Shown: positions 17,447 through 26,699 of the stretch, piece after piece
Layout of the letters: every line of letters starts with the position of its first letter
Position numbering within the stretch: position 1 is the first letter of the stretch
NCBI GenBank assembly: GCA_021773035.1
Contig: JAJFKU010000063.1
Span: 186,001 to 250,000, forward strand
DNA length: 64,000 nucleotides
Direction: 5' to 3'
Source of the DNA: Woeseiaceae bacterium
GTDB taxonomy: Bacteria; Pseudomonadota; Gammaproteobacteria; Steroidobacterales; Woeseiaceae
Notes under the pieces: generated by a model
The model's database searches: none
What the model was told of the DNA's origin: nothing
What the model saw: only the letters and a program-made list of their open reading frames with translations
Program-made: the position numbers and the translations under genes

Positions 17447-19944
17447 TCTTTGGCAAGAACCACGGGCTCGAGGTGCCAGATATCGTCGTTGTAGTCGTGC
17501 ATCGTGCGATCGGTGGAGAAGCGGCCTGATGCCGCGGTGTTCAGGATGCTCATCGCCGTCCAGTGCGGCTCGTCGGTATAAGCGGTAGCTGCAGCCGCCT
17601 GCGCGTCCACAAAGGAACGGAAATCTGCGGCGATCATCCAGGCGTCAGCGGGCTCACGGATCGATTGCGTAATACTGTCCATCAAAGCGGGCTCGAAGCG
17701 ATTGAAATGTCCGCTGTCCAGCAGTTCCATGACGCGCTTGAAATCATCGTCCTTATCGATAATAGCCTGCGGCTCGTATTGTCCGTGCAATGCTGCGATT
17801 TCCTCAACCGTCAGGCCAAAAAGGAAAAAATTCTCGGCACCGACGGCATCGCGAATCTCGACGTTGGCGCCATCCAGCGTGCCGATGGTCAGTGCGCCGT
17901 TCATCATGAGCTTCATGTTGCCGGTGCCAGATGCTTCCTTGCCCGCGGTCGAAATCTGTTCGGACAAGTCTGCCGCCGGGCAGATAAGTTCCATGGCAGA
18001 CACGTTGTAGTCCGGGTAGAAGACCAGCTGTAGTTTGCCGGCCATCGCGGGGTCGGAGTTGATCACCCGCGCAACGTTGTTAATACACTTGATGATGTTT
18101 TTCGCCATGGTGTAGCCAGGCGCTGCCTTACCGCCGATAATTATCGTGCGCGGCACAATGGCTTCGCCTTTGCCGCGGCGAATCCGGTCGTACAGGTGTA
18201 CGACATGCAGCAGGTTCAGTAACTGTCTCTTGTACTCGTGAATGCGTTTGACCTGAACATCGAAAATAGTGTCTGTCGATACCCGCAGTCCGGTTTTGCG
18301 TTCGATGTCACTGGCGAGCCGGGCTTTGTTCCTGTTCTTGACGGAACGCCAGCGTTCCTGGAATTCAGCGTCGTTGGCAAACGTCGCAAGCTGCTGTAGC
18401 TGCGTCAGTTCCGTCGTCCAGTCAGAACCGATTTTCTCGCTGATCAGTTCGGCGAGGTCCTTGTTGCAAGCGGCCAGCCAGCGTCGCTGTGTGACACCGT
18501 TGGTCTTGTTGTTGAATTTCTCCGGCCAAAGCTCGGCAAAGTCGCTGAACAGACCTTCGCGCAGCAATCGCGAATGCAGCGCAGCGACACCGTTTACCGA
18601 GTAACTTCCGACAATCGCCAGGTAAGCCATTCGCAGCATCGGATCGTTGCCTTCCTGAATCAGCGACATTCTGCGGACCCGCTCGTTGTCGCCCGGCCAG
18701 CGCTGACTGATTTCGGCGATAAAGCGCGCGTTGATTTCGTAAATAATATCGAGAATCCGCGGCAGCAATCGGCGGAACATCGATACCGGCCACATTTCCA
18801 GTGCCTCCGGCAACAGCGTGTGGTTGGTGTAGGCCATCGTGCGCCGGGTTATATCCCAGGCGGCATCCCAATCAAGGCCGTGTTCGTCGATCAGCAAGCG
18901 CATCAGCTCGGCGACGGCGACGGCCGGATGCGTATCGTTCAGCTGGAAACAGTTCTTCGCGGCGAACTCGCTGAAATCATTGCCGTGATGCAGAATCCAG
19001 AAGCGGATCGTGTCCTGCAAGCTGGCGGACGCGAGGAAATACTGCTGTCGGAGGCGCAACTCCTGGCCGTTTTCGGTTTCAGCATTCGGGTACAACACCA
19101 TCGTGATGTTCTCGGCCGCATTTTTTGACGCCACGGCATCGACGTAACTCCCGGCATTAAACTCCTCGAGATCGAAGCCGTCGGTTGCCGATGCCGACCA
19201 CAGTCGCAGCGTATTAACGATATCGTTCTCATAACCCGGAACCGGAACATCGAAGGGAATCGCCAGTACGTCATGTGTGTCGACCCACTGGAAACGTGTA
19301 ACTCCTGCATTGTCCGTATAGCTGTTACTGCGACCGCCGAACTTGACCGTCTGCGTATATTCGATGCGCTCTATTTCCCAGGGGAAACCCTCGCGCAACC
19401 AGGAGTCCGGGTCTTCGACCTGATAGCCGTTATCTATCCGCTGGTGAAACATGCCGTACTGGTAGCGGATGCCGTAACCGACAACTGGCAGGGCCAGCGT
19501 TGCGCAGCTGTCGAGAAAACAGGCGGCCAGCCGTCCGAGCCCGCCGTTGCCAAGGCCTGCGTCTTTTTCCCGTTCGTAGATATCTTCAAGATCAAGACCG
19601 ATGCGATTGAGTGCCGCGGCCGTTTCGTCTTCAATACTGAGGTTGAGCAGTGCGTTACGCAGCAGCCGGCCCATCAGGAACTCCAGCGACAGGTAGGATA
19701 CGCGCCGGTAATCCCTGGCCTCGATCGCATCGCTGGTCTTTCCCCAGCGTTCCATCAGTCGGTCGCGTGCGGCGTACACGACCGCCTGATAGATGAAGGG
19801 TGATTCGGTGCTGACGCTGCGGCGTCCCAGCATACGACCGAAATAGTGCGAAAAGTCCTTCAGGATAGCGTCCGCGGTCATCGGCAGGTCCTTACGTCGC
19901 GGCAGCGCTGTCGGGGTAGCTTGTTTTTTCGATTTAGCGGGCAT
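17443..19944 (-). CDS. glgP: Glycogen/maltodextrin phosphorylase
   Basis: This 833-residue GT35 enzyme releases glucose 1-phosphate from alpha-1,4-glucans. The PLP lysine is K678 in EASGTGNMKLMMNGAL. Other family blocks are GNGGLGRLAACFLDS, FQLNDTHPAVAVAELMR and VKRIHEYKRQLLN. It is three bases downstream of glgB and overlaps glgX by four. It works with glgX and malQ to degrade glycogen or imported maltodextrin. Confidence 0.97.
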   Translation of the reverse strand: MPAKSKKQATPTALPRRKDLPMTADAILKDFSHYFGRMLGRRSVSTESPFIYQAVVYAARDRLMERWGKTSDAIEARDYRRVSYLSLEFLMGRLLRNALLNLSIEDETAAALNRIGLDLEDIYEREKDAGLGNGGLGRLAACFLDSCATLALPVVGYGIRYQYGMFHQRIDNGYQVEDPDSWLREGFPWEIERIEYTQTVKFGGRSNSYTDNAGVTRFQWVDTHDVLAIPFDVPVPGYENDIVNTLRLWSASATDGFDLEEFNAGSYVDAVASKNAAENITMVLYPNAETENGQELRLRQQYFLASASLQDTIRFWILHHGNDFSEFAAKNCFQLNDTHPAVAVAELMRLLIDEHGLDWDAAWDITRRTMAYTNHTLLPEALEMWPVSMFRRLLPRILDIIYEINARFIAEISQRWPGDNERVRRMSLIQEGNDPMLRMAYLAIVGSYSVNGVAALHSRLLREGLFSDFAELWPEKFNNKTNGVTQRRWLAACNKDLAELISEKIGSDWTTELTQLQQLATFANDAEFQERWRSVKNRNKARLASDIERKTGLRVSTDTIFDVQVKRIHEYKRQLLNLLHVVHLYDRIRRGKGEAIVPRTIIIGGKAAPGYTMAKNIIKCINNVARVINSDPAMAGKLQLVFYPDYNVSAMELICPAADLSEQISTAGKEASGTGNMKLMMNGALTIGTLDGANVEIRDAVGAENFFLFGLTVEEIAALHGQYEPQAIIDKDDDFKRVMELLDSGHFNRFEPALMDSITQSIREPADAWMIAADFRSFVDAQAAAATAYTDEPHWTAMSILNTAASGRFSTDRTMHDYNDDIWHLEPVVLAKE

Positions 19945-19947
19945 GCA

Positions 19948-22116
19948 TCAGGCTCCGTTTTCGGGTCTTAATATCAGGGTTGCGAGGGCCGGCAGGCGCA
20001 GTTCTATTGAATCCGGCCGATCGTGTTGCGGCACGCCGCTGCTTGTTATCCGGTCGTTCGTGACGTCACTGCCGCCGAAGCGTCCGCTGTCGGTGTTCAG
20101 GATTTCCCGGTAGCTGCCGCCGGTCGGAACCCCGATTCGATAGTTTTCCCGGATGATCGGCGTCAGGTTACAGACTGCGATGACGAAGTTGCCGGAGTTA
20201 TCGCGGCGCAGCCAGGATAAAACGCTGCTGTCCCGGTCGTTCCAGTCAATCCACTCGAATCCTTCGTGGGAAAAATCGAGCTCGTACAGCGCCGGGCTGC
20301 CGCGGTACAGTGTGTTGAGATCGCGCAGCAGCGTCTGCACGCCGGCATGCAGCGGCCGGTCGAGCAGGTGCCAGTCCAGTGACTGATCGTGGTTCCACTC
20401 ACCTGATTGCGCTATTTCATTGCCCATAAACAGCAGCTTCTTGCCGGGGTGTGCATACATGGCCGCATAGTAGGCACGCAGGTTCGCGAACTGCTGCCAT
20501 TCATCTCCGGGCATGCGGCCGAGGATCGACCGCTTGCCGTGCACCACTTCGTCATGTGACAGCGGCAGCACGAAGTTCTCGTCAAAGGCGTACACCAGGC
20601 CGAAGGTCATCTTGTCGTGATGATGTTTGCGGTGCACCGGATCTTCGGACATGTAGGACAGCGTGTCGTTCATCCAGCCCATGTTCCATTTATAGGTGAA
20701 GCCGAGGCCACCGGCCTCGACCGGGCGCGATACGCCGGGCCAGGCGGTCGACTCTTCCGCGAACGTGGATGCGCCGGCGGCGTGGATTTCACCGTTAAAA
20801 CGCTTCAGGAAATCGACAGCCTCAAGGTTTTCGTTACCGCCGTGTTCGTTTGGTATCCACTCGCCGTCCTTACGCGAATAGTCGAGGTACAGCATTGATG
20901 CGACGGCGTCGACGCGAATTGCATCGATGTGCAGCTCCCTGATCCAGTAGAGCGCGCTGCCAATCAGGTAGTTGACGACCTCGCGGCGGCCGTAGTTGAA
21001 GATTAAAGTGCCCCAGTCGGCGTGCTCGCCCTTGCGAGGATCGGCGTGCTCATACAGCGCGGAACCGTCGAAGCGGGCGAGGCCGTGTTCGTCTTTCGGG
21101 AAGTGCGCCGGCACCCAGTCGACAATGACGCTGATCCCGGCTGCGTGGCAGCGGTCGACGAAATAGCGGAAGTCATCCGGCGTGCCGAATCGCTGCGTCG
21201 GTGCGAACAGGCCAATCGGCTGATAGCCCCAGGACCCGTCGAACGGATGCTCGGATACGGGCAGCAGCTCGATATGCGTGAAGCCCATATCACTGACATA
21301 GCCGACCAGTTCGTCAGCCAGCGCGCGGTAACTCAGGTAGCCGCCGTCGTCTGTGCGCCGCCAGGAACCCGGATGGACTTCGTAGATGGCAATCGGCTGG
21401 TCCATCGCAGGCGTCGCCGAACGGCGCTGCATCCAGGCGTCGTCGGTCCACCGGTAGCGGCTGTCGAACACCACCGAGGAATTGCCGGGTGGCGGTTCGT
21501 GGTAAGTCGCGTAGGGGTCAGACTTCAGCGGCAGCAGTTTGCCGTCGCCGCCCTGAATTTCGTACTTGTACTTCGCCTCGTGACCAGCGCCCGGAATGAA
21601 CATCTCCCAGATACCGTTTCCCGGGTGCAGTCGCATCACGTGGCGTCGGCCGTCCCAGTGGTTGAATTCGCCCACGACACTGACGCGAGACGCGTTCGGT
21701 GCCCAGACCGCGAAACGTGTCCCGGCAACTCCGGCGATACGGGTGACATGCGAGCCGAGCTTCCTGAAGACGTCTTGATCGGAACCCTCGCCAAGCAGGT
21801 ACAAGTCCATCTCGCCGAGTGTCGAGGGAAACCGATACGGGTCCTCAATGTCGAATTGATTGCCGGACTCCGGTGTGACGCGAAAGGCGTAGCGTCGCGT
21901 GCGTGCGGGCAGTTCACCCGCAAAGATTCCGCCGGCATGGATTTTCGTCATCGATCCGATGATCCTGCCGTCACGGTCGATGAGTGCGCAGGCGACAGCG
22001 TCCGGCTGAAACGTACGCACCACCCGCATTCGGCCCGCCCGGTGCGGTCCGAGTACCGCGAACGGATCGCAATGCTCGCCGGCGATAATGGCAGAAAGCA
22101 CCTGTGTCTCAGTCAT
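19948..22116 (-). CDS. glgB: 1,4-alpha-glucan branching enzyme
   Basis: This GH13 enzyme of 722 residues introduces alpha-1,6 branches in glycogen. An N-terminal beta domain is followed by CBM48 (FAVWAPNASRVSVVGEFNHW), the barrel and a C-terminal beta domain. The nucleophile is D403 (AIRVDAVASML) and the acid/base E454 (FAEESTAWPG). SHDEVVHGKRS supplies the third carboxylate. The start is taken as ATGACTGAG at 22116, overlapping the glgA end by 8 bases. An ATG two codons earlier is equally possible. The long in-frame extension into glgA is not real. Confidence 0.95.
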   Translation of the reverse strand: MTETQVLSAIIAGEHCDPFAVLGPHRAGRMRVVRTFQPDAVACALIDRDGRIIGSMTKIHAGGIFAGELPARTRRYAFRVTPESGNQFDIEDPYRFPSTLGEMDLYLLGEGSDQDVFRKLGSHVTRIAGVAGTRFAVWAPNASRVSVVGEFNHWDGRRHVMRLHPGNGIWEMFIPGAGHEAKYKYEIQGGDGKLLPLKSDPYATYHEPPPGNSSVVFDSRYRWTDDAWMQRRSATPAMDQPIAIYEVHPGSWRRTDDGGYLSYRALADELVGYVSDMGFTHIELLPVSEHPFDGSWGYQPIGLFAPTQRFGTPDDFRYFVDRCHAAGISVIVDWVPAHFPKDEHGLARFDGSALYEHADPRKGEHADWGTLIFNYGRREVVNYLIGSALYWIRELHIDAIRVDAVASMLYLDYSRKDGEWIPNEHGGNENLEAVDFLKRFNGEIHAAGASTFAEESTAWPGVSRPVEAGGLGFTYKWNMGWMNDTLSYMSEDPVHRKHHHDKMTFGLVYAFDENFVLPLSHDEVVHGKRSILGRMPGDEWQQFANLRAYYAAMYAHPGKKLLFMGNEIAQSGEWNHDQSLDWHLLDRPLHAGVQTLLRDLNTLYRGSPALYELDFSHEGFEWIDWNDRDSSVLSWLRRDNSGNFVIAVCNLTPIIRENYRIGVPTGGSYREILNTDSGRFGGSDVTNDRITSSGVPQHDRPDSIELRLPALATLILRPENGA

Positions 22117-23674
22117 CGCCATTCCCGTAGACGTCCCGAATCGTCGTCGCGGCCGAGTGCTCCCAGTCGAAACGTCTGGTGGCAGCGGCAGTGCAGATCT
22201 GTTCCCAGGCTTCCGGCTGCTCGCGCCGCAGATCAAGTGCGCGGCCGGTCGTTGCGACGAAGGCGTCGGCCTGGGACTCAAGATCGTCGCCGGTGAATAC
22301 GAATCCCGTACGTCCGTTTTCCACGGTATCGCCAAGTCCACCGACGCCGTGCACGACACAAGGCACGGCCGCCCTCATGGCCAACATCTGGCTGATGCCG
22401 CAGGGCTCGAAACTCGATGGCATCAGAAACAGGTGGCCGTGCTGGTACAGCGGGTCTGCGAGCGCTTCGGAATAACCGCAGAGAAACACGATGTTTGCGT
22501 TGCGTTCTGCAATTTCGTGTATCGCCCGCTCGTACTCTGGTTCGCCGCTGCCGAGAATCAGCAGAACCTCATCGTCGCCGAGCAAGCCTGCAATCTCTTC
22601 GAGCGCAGGTCTGCCGCTTTTACCGGCGGCTATCAGCAGCGTGGCTTTTTGAGCAACCAGCCTTCCGATACTGGTCAAAACGGTGCGTGGTTTTTCGTCG
22701 CCCAGATGCCGAAGTCGCGATCCGGCGAGCTCGTGAATCGGGTTCGCGGGCTGCGCATTGGCCCAGCTTGCGACCTGCTGACGCATTGCCGGCAACAGCT
22801 GGGACCATCCCATGGATACCGTTGCCTGATCGTAGTAGCAGCCGTTCAACACACCGACAAGACGGTCTTCGGAGGCGGCCTGCCGCAGCAGTTCTTCAAG
22901 CCCTTCGCCGCCGATAAAACTCTTCGCTGGATTGCTCGTTTCGCAGATTTCCCGCGCGTAGGTCGGCGACACGGTGTTGATCGTATCGGCCAGACGAATA
23001 GCCGTTGCCATGGGATTGATGCAGTCCGAATACAGCGGGTCGCGCACCGAGTCCGGCTCGTAGCGCAGCTCCGGAAACCATGTCTCCAGCGACGACTCGT
23101 CGCCACGAAGCGGCCGCGTTCCCTGGTAGGACAGGTTATGGATCGTAAACACCGTCCGTAGATGGCGCAGTTTCTCGTGATGCTCCGAAAACGCGCGCAG
23201 CAGACAGTAGAAAGCGGCATGCCAGTCGTGCAGGTGTACTACGTCGGGCAGCTCTTCCTCTTCGCCTTCATTCAGCCAGGTAGCGACCGTGGCGCACAGG
23301 AAGGCGAACTTGCTCGCGTCCGTGGCGAAGGGCCGGTTCGGCTCATCGCTGAAGTAGATCCGCCCGGAACCACCCTGCGCAAACAGCGGGTGATCGATGA
23401 CCAGGTTACGTACCCTGGGGAAACTACCCGGTACCTGCCAGATGTCGGCGCGTTCCGTAGCGCCGGCAAATGCCACGCGAACCGACGCCAGTTGCGTTGC
23501 ACCGTCGAGTTTGTGCAGAACCCCGTATGCCGGCGTAATGACCGTCGCAGTCCAGCCATGGTTGTCCAGTGCAGCCGGCAGGTCGCGAACGACATCCGCT
23601 ACGCCGCCGACTTTGCCGCCACGCAATGCGCCGTTCTCGGCGGCCACGAACAAAACTTCCCTGTTTGCTGTCAT
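22109..23674 (-). CDS. glgA: Glycogen synthase
   Basis: This GT5 ADP-glucose:alpha-1,4-glucan glucosyltransferase has 521 residues. GT5 proteins normally carry KxGGLADV. Here it reads KVGGVADVVRDLP. The C-terminal donor site has LMPSSFEPCGISQMLAMRAAVPCV, with the retaining-transferase Glu. The HLHDWHAAF and TIHNLSYQG blocks are typical. It overlaps glgB and lies 11 bases after glgC. Confidence 0.95.
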   Translation of the reverse strand: MTANREVLFVAAENGALRGGKVGGVADVVRDLPAALDNHGWTATVITPAYGVLHKLDGATQLASVRVAFAGATERADIWQVPGSFPRVRNLVIDHPLFAQGGSGRIYFSDEPNRPFATDASKFAFLCATVATWLNEGEEEELPDVVHLHDWHAAFYCLLRAFSEHHEKLRHLRTVFTIHNLSYQGTRPLRGDESSLETWFPELRYEPDSVRDPLYSDCINPMATAIRLADTINTVSPTYAREICETSNPAKSFIGGEGLEELLRQAASEDRLVGVLNGCYYDQATVSMGWSQLLPAMRQQVASWANAQPANPIHELAGSRLRHLGDEKPRTVLTSIGRLVAQKATLLIAAGKSGRPALEEIAGLLGDDEVLLILGSGEPEYERAIHEIAERNANIVFLCGYSEALADPLYQHGHLFLMPSSFEPCGISQMLAMRAAVPCVVHGVGGLGDTVENGRTGFVFTGDDLESQADAFVATTGRALDLRREQPEAWEQICTAAATRRFDWEHSAATTIRDVYGNGDD

Positions 23675-23685
23675 GGCATTTCTTA

Positions 23686-24966
23686 CTAGCGAGTAAAGTG
23701 CAGGCTCTGACCGAGCATGTCGGGCGTGACCAGCGTCAGGCCGGAGTCGGTTACGCGAAAGCCGCGCTGGCGATCGGCGTCGTGGTCCTCACCGATCACG
23801 GTGCCGGCCTCTATTACCGCGCCCCGGTCGATGATTGCTCGGTTGATGCGGCAGTTTTCTCCGATCACGACATCCGGAAGGATCACGGAATCGACCACCA
23901 GGCTGCGGTCGTTTACACGCACCCTGGAAAAGAGCATCGAACCCCGGACTTCCGCGCCGGAAACCACACAACCGCCGGATACCATGGATTGGATGGCCGT
24001 TCCGCGCCGTTCATCTTCGTCGAAGATGAACTTTGCCGGTGGCGATTGCCACTGGTGGGTATTCACGGGCCAGTCGGTGTCGTAAAGATTGAGTTGTGGT
24101 GACACGGACACCAGTTCCATGTTCGCCGACCAGTAGGCATCGAGCGTTCCGACATCCCGCCAGTAGGCCTGTTTTCCGGTGACCGGGTCGTTGTACGGAT
24201 ACGCATAGACACGATAATCGTCAATGATGCCAGGGATAATGTTGCGGCCGAAGTCGTGCACACTCTCCGTTGTGTCGGCATCCTTGATCACCTGTTCGTA
24301 GAGGAACTCCGTGTTGAAAATATAGTTGCCCATGGATGCCAGGCAGATACCCGGCTTGCCGGGAATCGAGTTCGGCTGTTCCGGCTTCTCGTCGAAGGCG
24401 ATGACACGGCCCGACTCATCGACGGTCATCACGCCGAGTTCACCGGCGGCCTCTTCAACAGGAACCTCGACGCAGCTGACCGTCATGTCGGCATCCAGCT
24501 CGTCGTGCATGGCCAGAAAAGGTCCGTAGTCCATTTTGTAAACGTGGTCGCCGGCAAGCACCAGGACAAACCGGGGGGAGTGAGTGCGAATGATATCCAG
24601 GTTCTGATAGATGGCGTCGGCCGTGCCGCGATACCACTCGCCACCGACACGTTGCGATGCCGGCAGAATCTCGACGAATTCGCGCTTGCTGGCGCGAAAC
24701 CAGGACCAGCCGTGAACGAGATGTCGTATCAGTGAGTGCGCCTTGTACTGGGTCAGTACGCCGATGCGGCGGACGCCCGAGTTGATACAGTTGGAGAGTG
24801 GGAAATCGATGATGCGGAATTTGCCGCCAAAGTGCAGACCCGGCTTTGCGCGCCACGTCGTGAGTTCGCGGAGCCGCGAACCTTGTCCCCCTGCAAGAAC
24901 CAAAGCCAGCGTGTCCCGAGTCAGCAGGCTGACGTGGCGCGCGTACTCATTGTTGTTTTGTTCCAT
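23686..24966 (-). CDS. glgC: Glucose-1-phosphate adenylyltransferase
   Basis: This ADP-glucose pyrophosphorylase has 426 residues and commits glucose 1-phosphate to glycogen. The nucleotidyltransferase motif is ALVLAGGQGSRLRELTTWRAKP. HFGGKFRIIDFPLSNCINSG and VLAGDHVYKMDY follow, then a left-handed beta-helix C-terminal domain. The ATG at 24966 gives the normal N terminus. Its first 20 bases overlap the end of malQ. Confidence 0.96.
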   Translation of the reverse strand: MEQNNNEYARHVSLLTRDTLALVLAGGQGSRLRELTTWRAKPGLHFGGKFRIIDFPLSNCINSGVRRIGVLTQYKAHSLIRHLVHGWSWFRASKREFVEILPASQRVGGEWYRGTADAIYQNLDIIRTHSPRFVLVLAGDHVYKMDYGPFLAMHDELDADMTVSCVEVPVEEAAGELGVMTVDESGRVIAFDEKPEQPNSIPGKPGICLASMGNYIFNTEFLYEQVIKDADTTESVHDFGRNIIPGIIDDYRVYAYPYNDPVTGKQAYWRDVGTLDAYWSANMELVSVSPQLNLYDTDWPVNTHQWQSPPAKFIFDEDERRGTAIQSMVSGGCVVSGAEVRGSMLFSRVRVNDRSLVVDSVILPDVVIGENCRINRAIIDRGAVIEAGTVIGEDHDADRQRGFRVTDSGLTLVTPDMLGQSLHFTR

Positions 24967-26518
24967 TGTGAGGCAACCCGCGCCCGGAGGCGATGACCAT
25001 CGATGCAACATTGTCGCAAACTTCGGGCGTCAATTGTGCATCAAGGACCCGCCAGCGCCAGTTTCCTCCCGGTGTTCCCGGTGTGTTGAGGCGAGCCTCC
25101 GAGCCGAGGCCGAGGTAGTCCTGCATCGGCGCGATCGCGAGGCGCGCATCTGTGGAGAATGCGGCCCTGATGAGATCCGCGTGGATGGTCCCGGCCTCCC
25201 CATGAGTCACATCCACAACGGCTTTCCGCGTGCGGTCGATCTCATCCTTGCTGCGATTGTCGTCGGGGCTGCCGTGAAACCAGCCGACGGTCGTGTCGTT
25301 GTCGTGGGTACCCGTGTAGCAGACGCTGTTTTCCCCCACATCCGACAACTCAAAGCCATCGTCACAAACATCGAATTGCAGCACCCGCATCCCCGGAATC
25401 TGGTGGCGATCGCGCAGTTCTTCCACTGCCGGAGTAATTACGCCGAGGTCCTCGGCAACTATGGGTAACTGGCCGAGCGCGTTTCGCATCGCGTCAAAGA
25501 TCGCATCCCCGGGACCCGGTTCCCATGCACCGATGCGGGCGGTTTCGGAGTCGGCCGGCACCGACCAGTAAGACTCGAACGCCCGAAAATGGTCGATACG
25601 AACGATATCTGCAAGTTCGGACGATGCGCGCAGGCGATCCACCCACCATTGGTAACCGTTGGCCGCATGGTTGTCCCAGTTATAGAGGGGGTTGCCCCAC
25701 AGCTGGCCGTCTTCGCTAAAGTAATCGGGTGGAACGCCGGCGACGTTTGCGGGGTAGCCATCTTCGTCGATACGTACGATTTCACGGTTCGCCCAGGCAT
25801 CCGAGCTATCCAGTGCAATGCAGATCGGCATGTCGCCGAACAGCGTTATCCCGTTTTCGTGCGCGTAGTCTCGCAGACGTTTCCACTGCTGGTAGAACAG
25901 GAACTGGATGACCTTGATCGTAGCGATTTGCTCTGCCGCATCGGTCTCAAGCTCATGCAGCGCCTTGCGCTCCCGGCGCACGAACGCAGGCTGCCATTCG
26001 GGCCACGGTCGCTCGTCATGGCGGGTCTTGAGAATTCGAAATACGGCATAGTCGTGCAGCCAGGTCGCGTCGTGTGCTTCGAGAAACGCGGCATACTGGT
26101 CTTTTGCTGCGTCGCTGGCTTTCGATCGGAAGCGTTCCGCAGCCGTTTCAAGCAGACGACGCTTGATCGGAATCAATGCACCGTAGTCGACCGAATTCCT
26201 CGGCAGCGTCTTGAGGTCCTCGACCTCATTGTGGCCGAGAAGCCCCGTTTCTAGGAGTTCGCCGATGCTGATGAACATCTCATTGCCCGCAAACGTGGAC
26301 AGGGGCTGGTAAGGCGAGTCACCATAAGCGGTTGGTCCCGTTGGTAAAAACTGCCACACGCCCAATTGCATGTCGCACATCGTGTCAATAAACGCACGGG
26401 CACCGGCGCCGATTTCGCCAATGCCGTAGGGCCCCGGAAGGGACGAGATGTGCAGGCAGACTCCCGCCCGGCGCCCGGCTGGCAACGTATGAGGCTCAGG
26501 TGTATTTGTCATCGGCAT
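24947..26518 (-). CDS. malQ: 4-alpha-glucanotransferase (amylomaltase)
   Basis: This 523-residue GH77 disproportionating enzyme transfers glucan chains between maltodextrins and frees glucose. Motifs are HISSLPGPYGIGEIG at the N terminus, IVRIDHFRAF (nucleophile Asp), IVAEDLGVI (acid/base Glu) and YTGTHDNDTTVGW. It is the first gene of the malQ-glgC-glgA-glgB-glgP-glgX operon and is divergent from the TonB receptor across a region with two LacI-type operators. The start is ATG at 26518 or two codons later. No clear ribosome-binding site is seen for either. Confidence 0.94.
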   Translation of the reverse strand: MPMTNTPEPHTLPAGRRAGVCLHISSLPGPYGIGEIGAGARAFIDTMCDMQLGVWQFLPTGPTAYGDSPYQPLSTFAGNEMFISIGELLETGLLGHNEVEDLKTLPRNSVDYGALIPIKRRLLETAAERFRSKASDAAKDQYAAFLEAHDATWLHDYAVFRILKTRHDERPWPEWQPAFVRRERKALHELETDAAEQIATIKVIQFLFYQQWKRLRDYAHENGITLFGDMPICIALDSSDAWANREIVRIDEDGYPANVAGVPPDYFSEDGQLWGNPLYNWDNHAANGYQWWVDRLRASSELADIVRIDHFRAFESYWSVPADSETARIGAWEPGPGDAIFDAMRNALGQLPIVAEDLGVITPAVEELRDRHQIPGMRVLQFDVCDDGFELSDVGENSVCYTGTHDNDTTVGWFHGSPDDNRSKDEIDRTRKAVVDVTHGEAGTIHADLIRAAFSTDARLAIAPMQDYLGLGSEARLNTPGTPGGNWRWRVLDAQLTPEVCDNVASMVIASGRGLPHNGTKQQ

Positions 26519-26586
26519 AATTCAGATGCGTTTTTTGTCAGTGTTAGATGCGAAACTAAAGAGCGCGGTTGCTCGCCGCAACCGAA

Positions 26587-26600
26587 TGTATACGTATTCA
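26587..26600. promoter_or_regulatory. LacI-type operator, copy 1
   Basis: TGTATACGTATTCA fits the palindrome TGnAnACGTnTnCA shared by four sites in this window. It lies 69 bases from the malQ start and 19 bases (centre to centre) from copy 2, on nearly the same face for a two-turn spacing. It probably binds the LacI-family regulator encoded at 43042-44073. Confidence 0.7.
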
Positions 26601-26605
26601 GTCGA

Positions 26606-26619
26606 TGAATACGTTTGCA
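26606..26619. promoter_or_regulatory. LacI-type operator, copy 2
   Basis: TGAATACGTTTGCA is identical, with two more bases on the left (GA), to sites at 34633 and 39798. It lies 5 bases upstream of the putative -35 of the TonB receptor promoter and 94 bases from malQ, so it can act on both. Confidence 0.75.
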
Positions 26620-26624
26620 TTGCA

Positions 26625-26653
26625 TTGCCCGGCAATGGCGTGGTTCATAAGAT
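26625..26653 (+). promoter_or_regulatory. Candidate sigma70 promoter of the TonB receptor
   Basis: TTGCCC (26625-26630), a 17-base spacer and TAAGAT (26648-26653) lie downstream of the two operators, 46 bases before the chosen start codon. Each hexamer matches four of six consensus positions, so the call rests on spacing and place. Confidence 0.45.
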
Positions 26654-26699
26654 TGTAAGCACAGGTGTTCAATCAATAAGACCTCGTGGGGGAAATCAA

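Noticed and set aside
21022..22296. 424-codon open frame on the plus strand opposite glgB
   Set aside because: It is a shadow of a GC-rich gene read antisense. No family motif, signal or ribosome-binding site, and glgB is complete on the other strand.
26526..26699. 58-residue N-terminal extension of the TonB receptor
   Set aside because: It would translate through both operators and the promoter, and the ATG at 26700 has a strong ribosome-binding site and begins the signal peptide.
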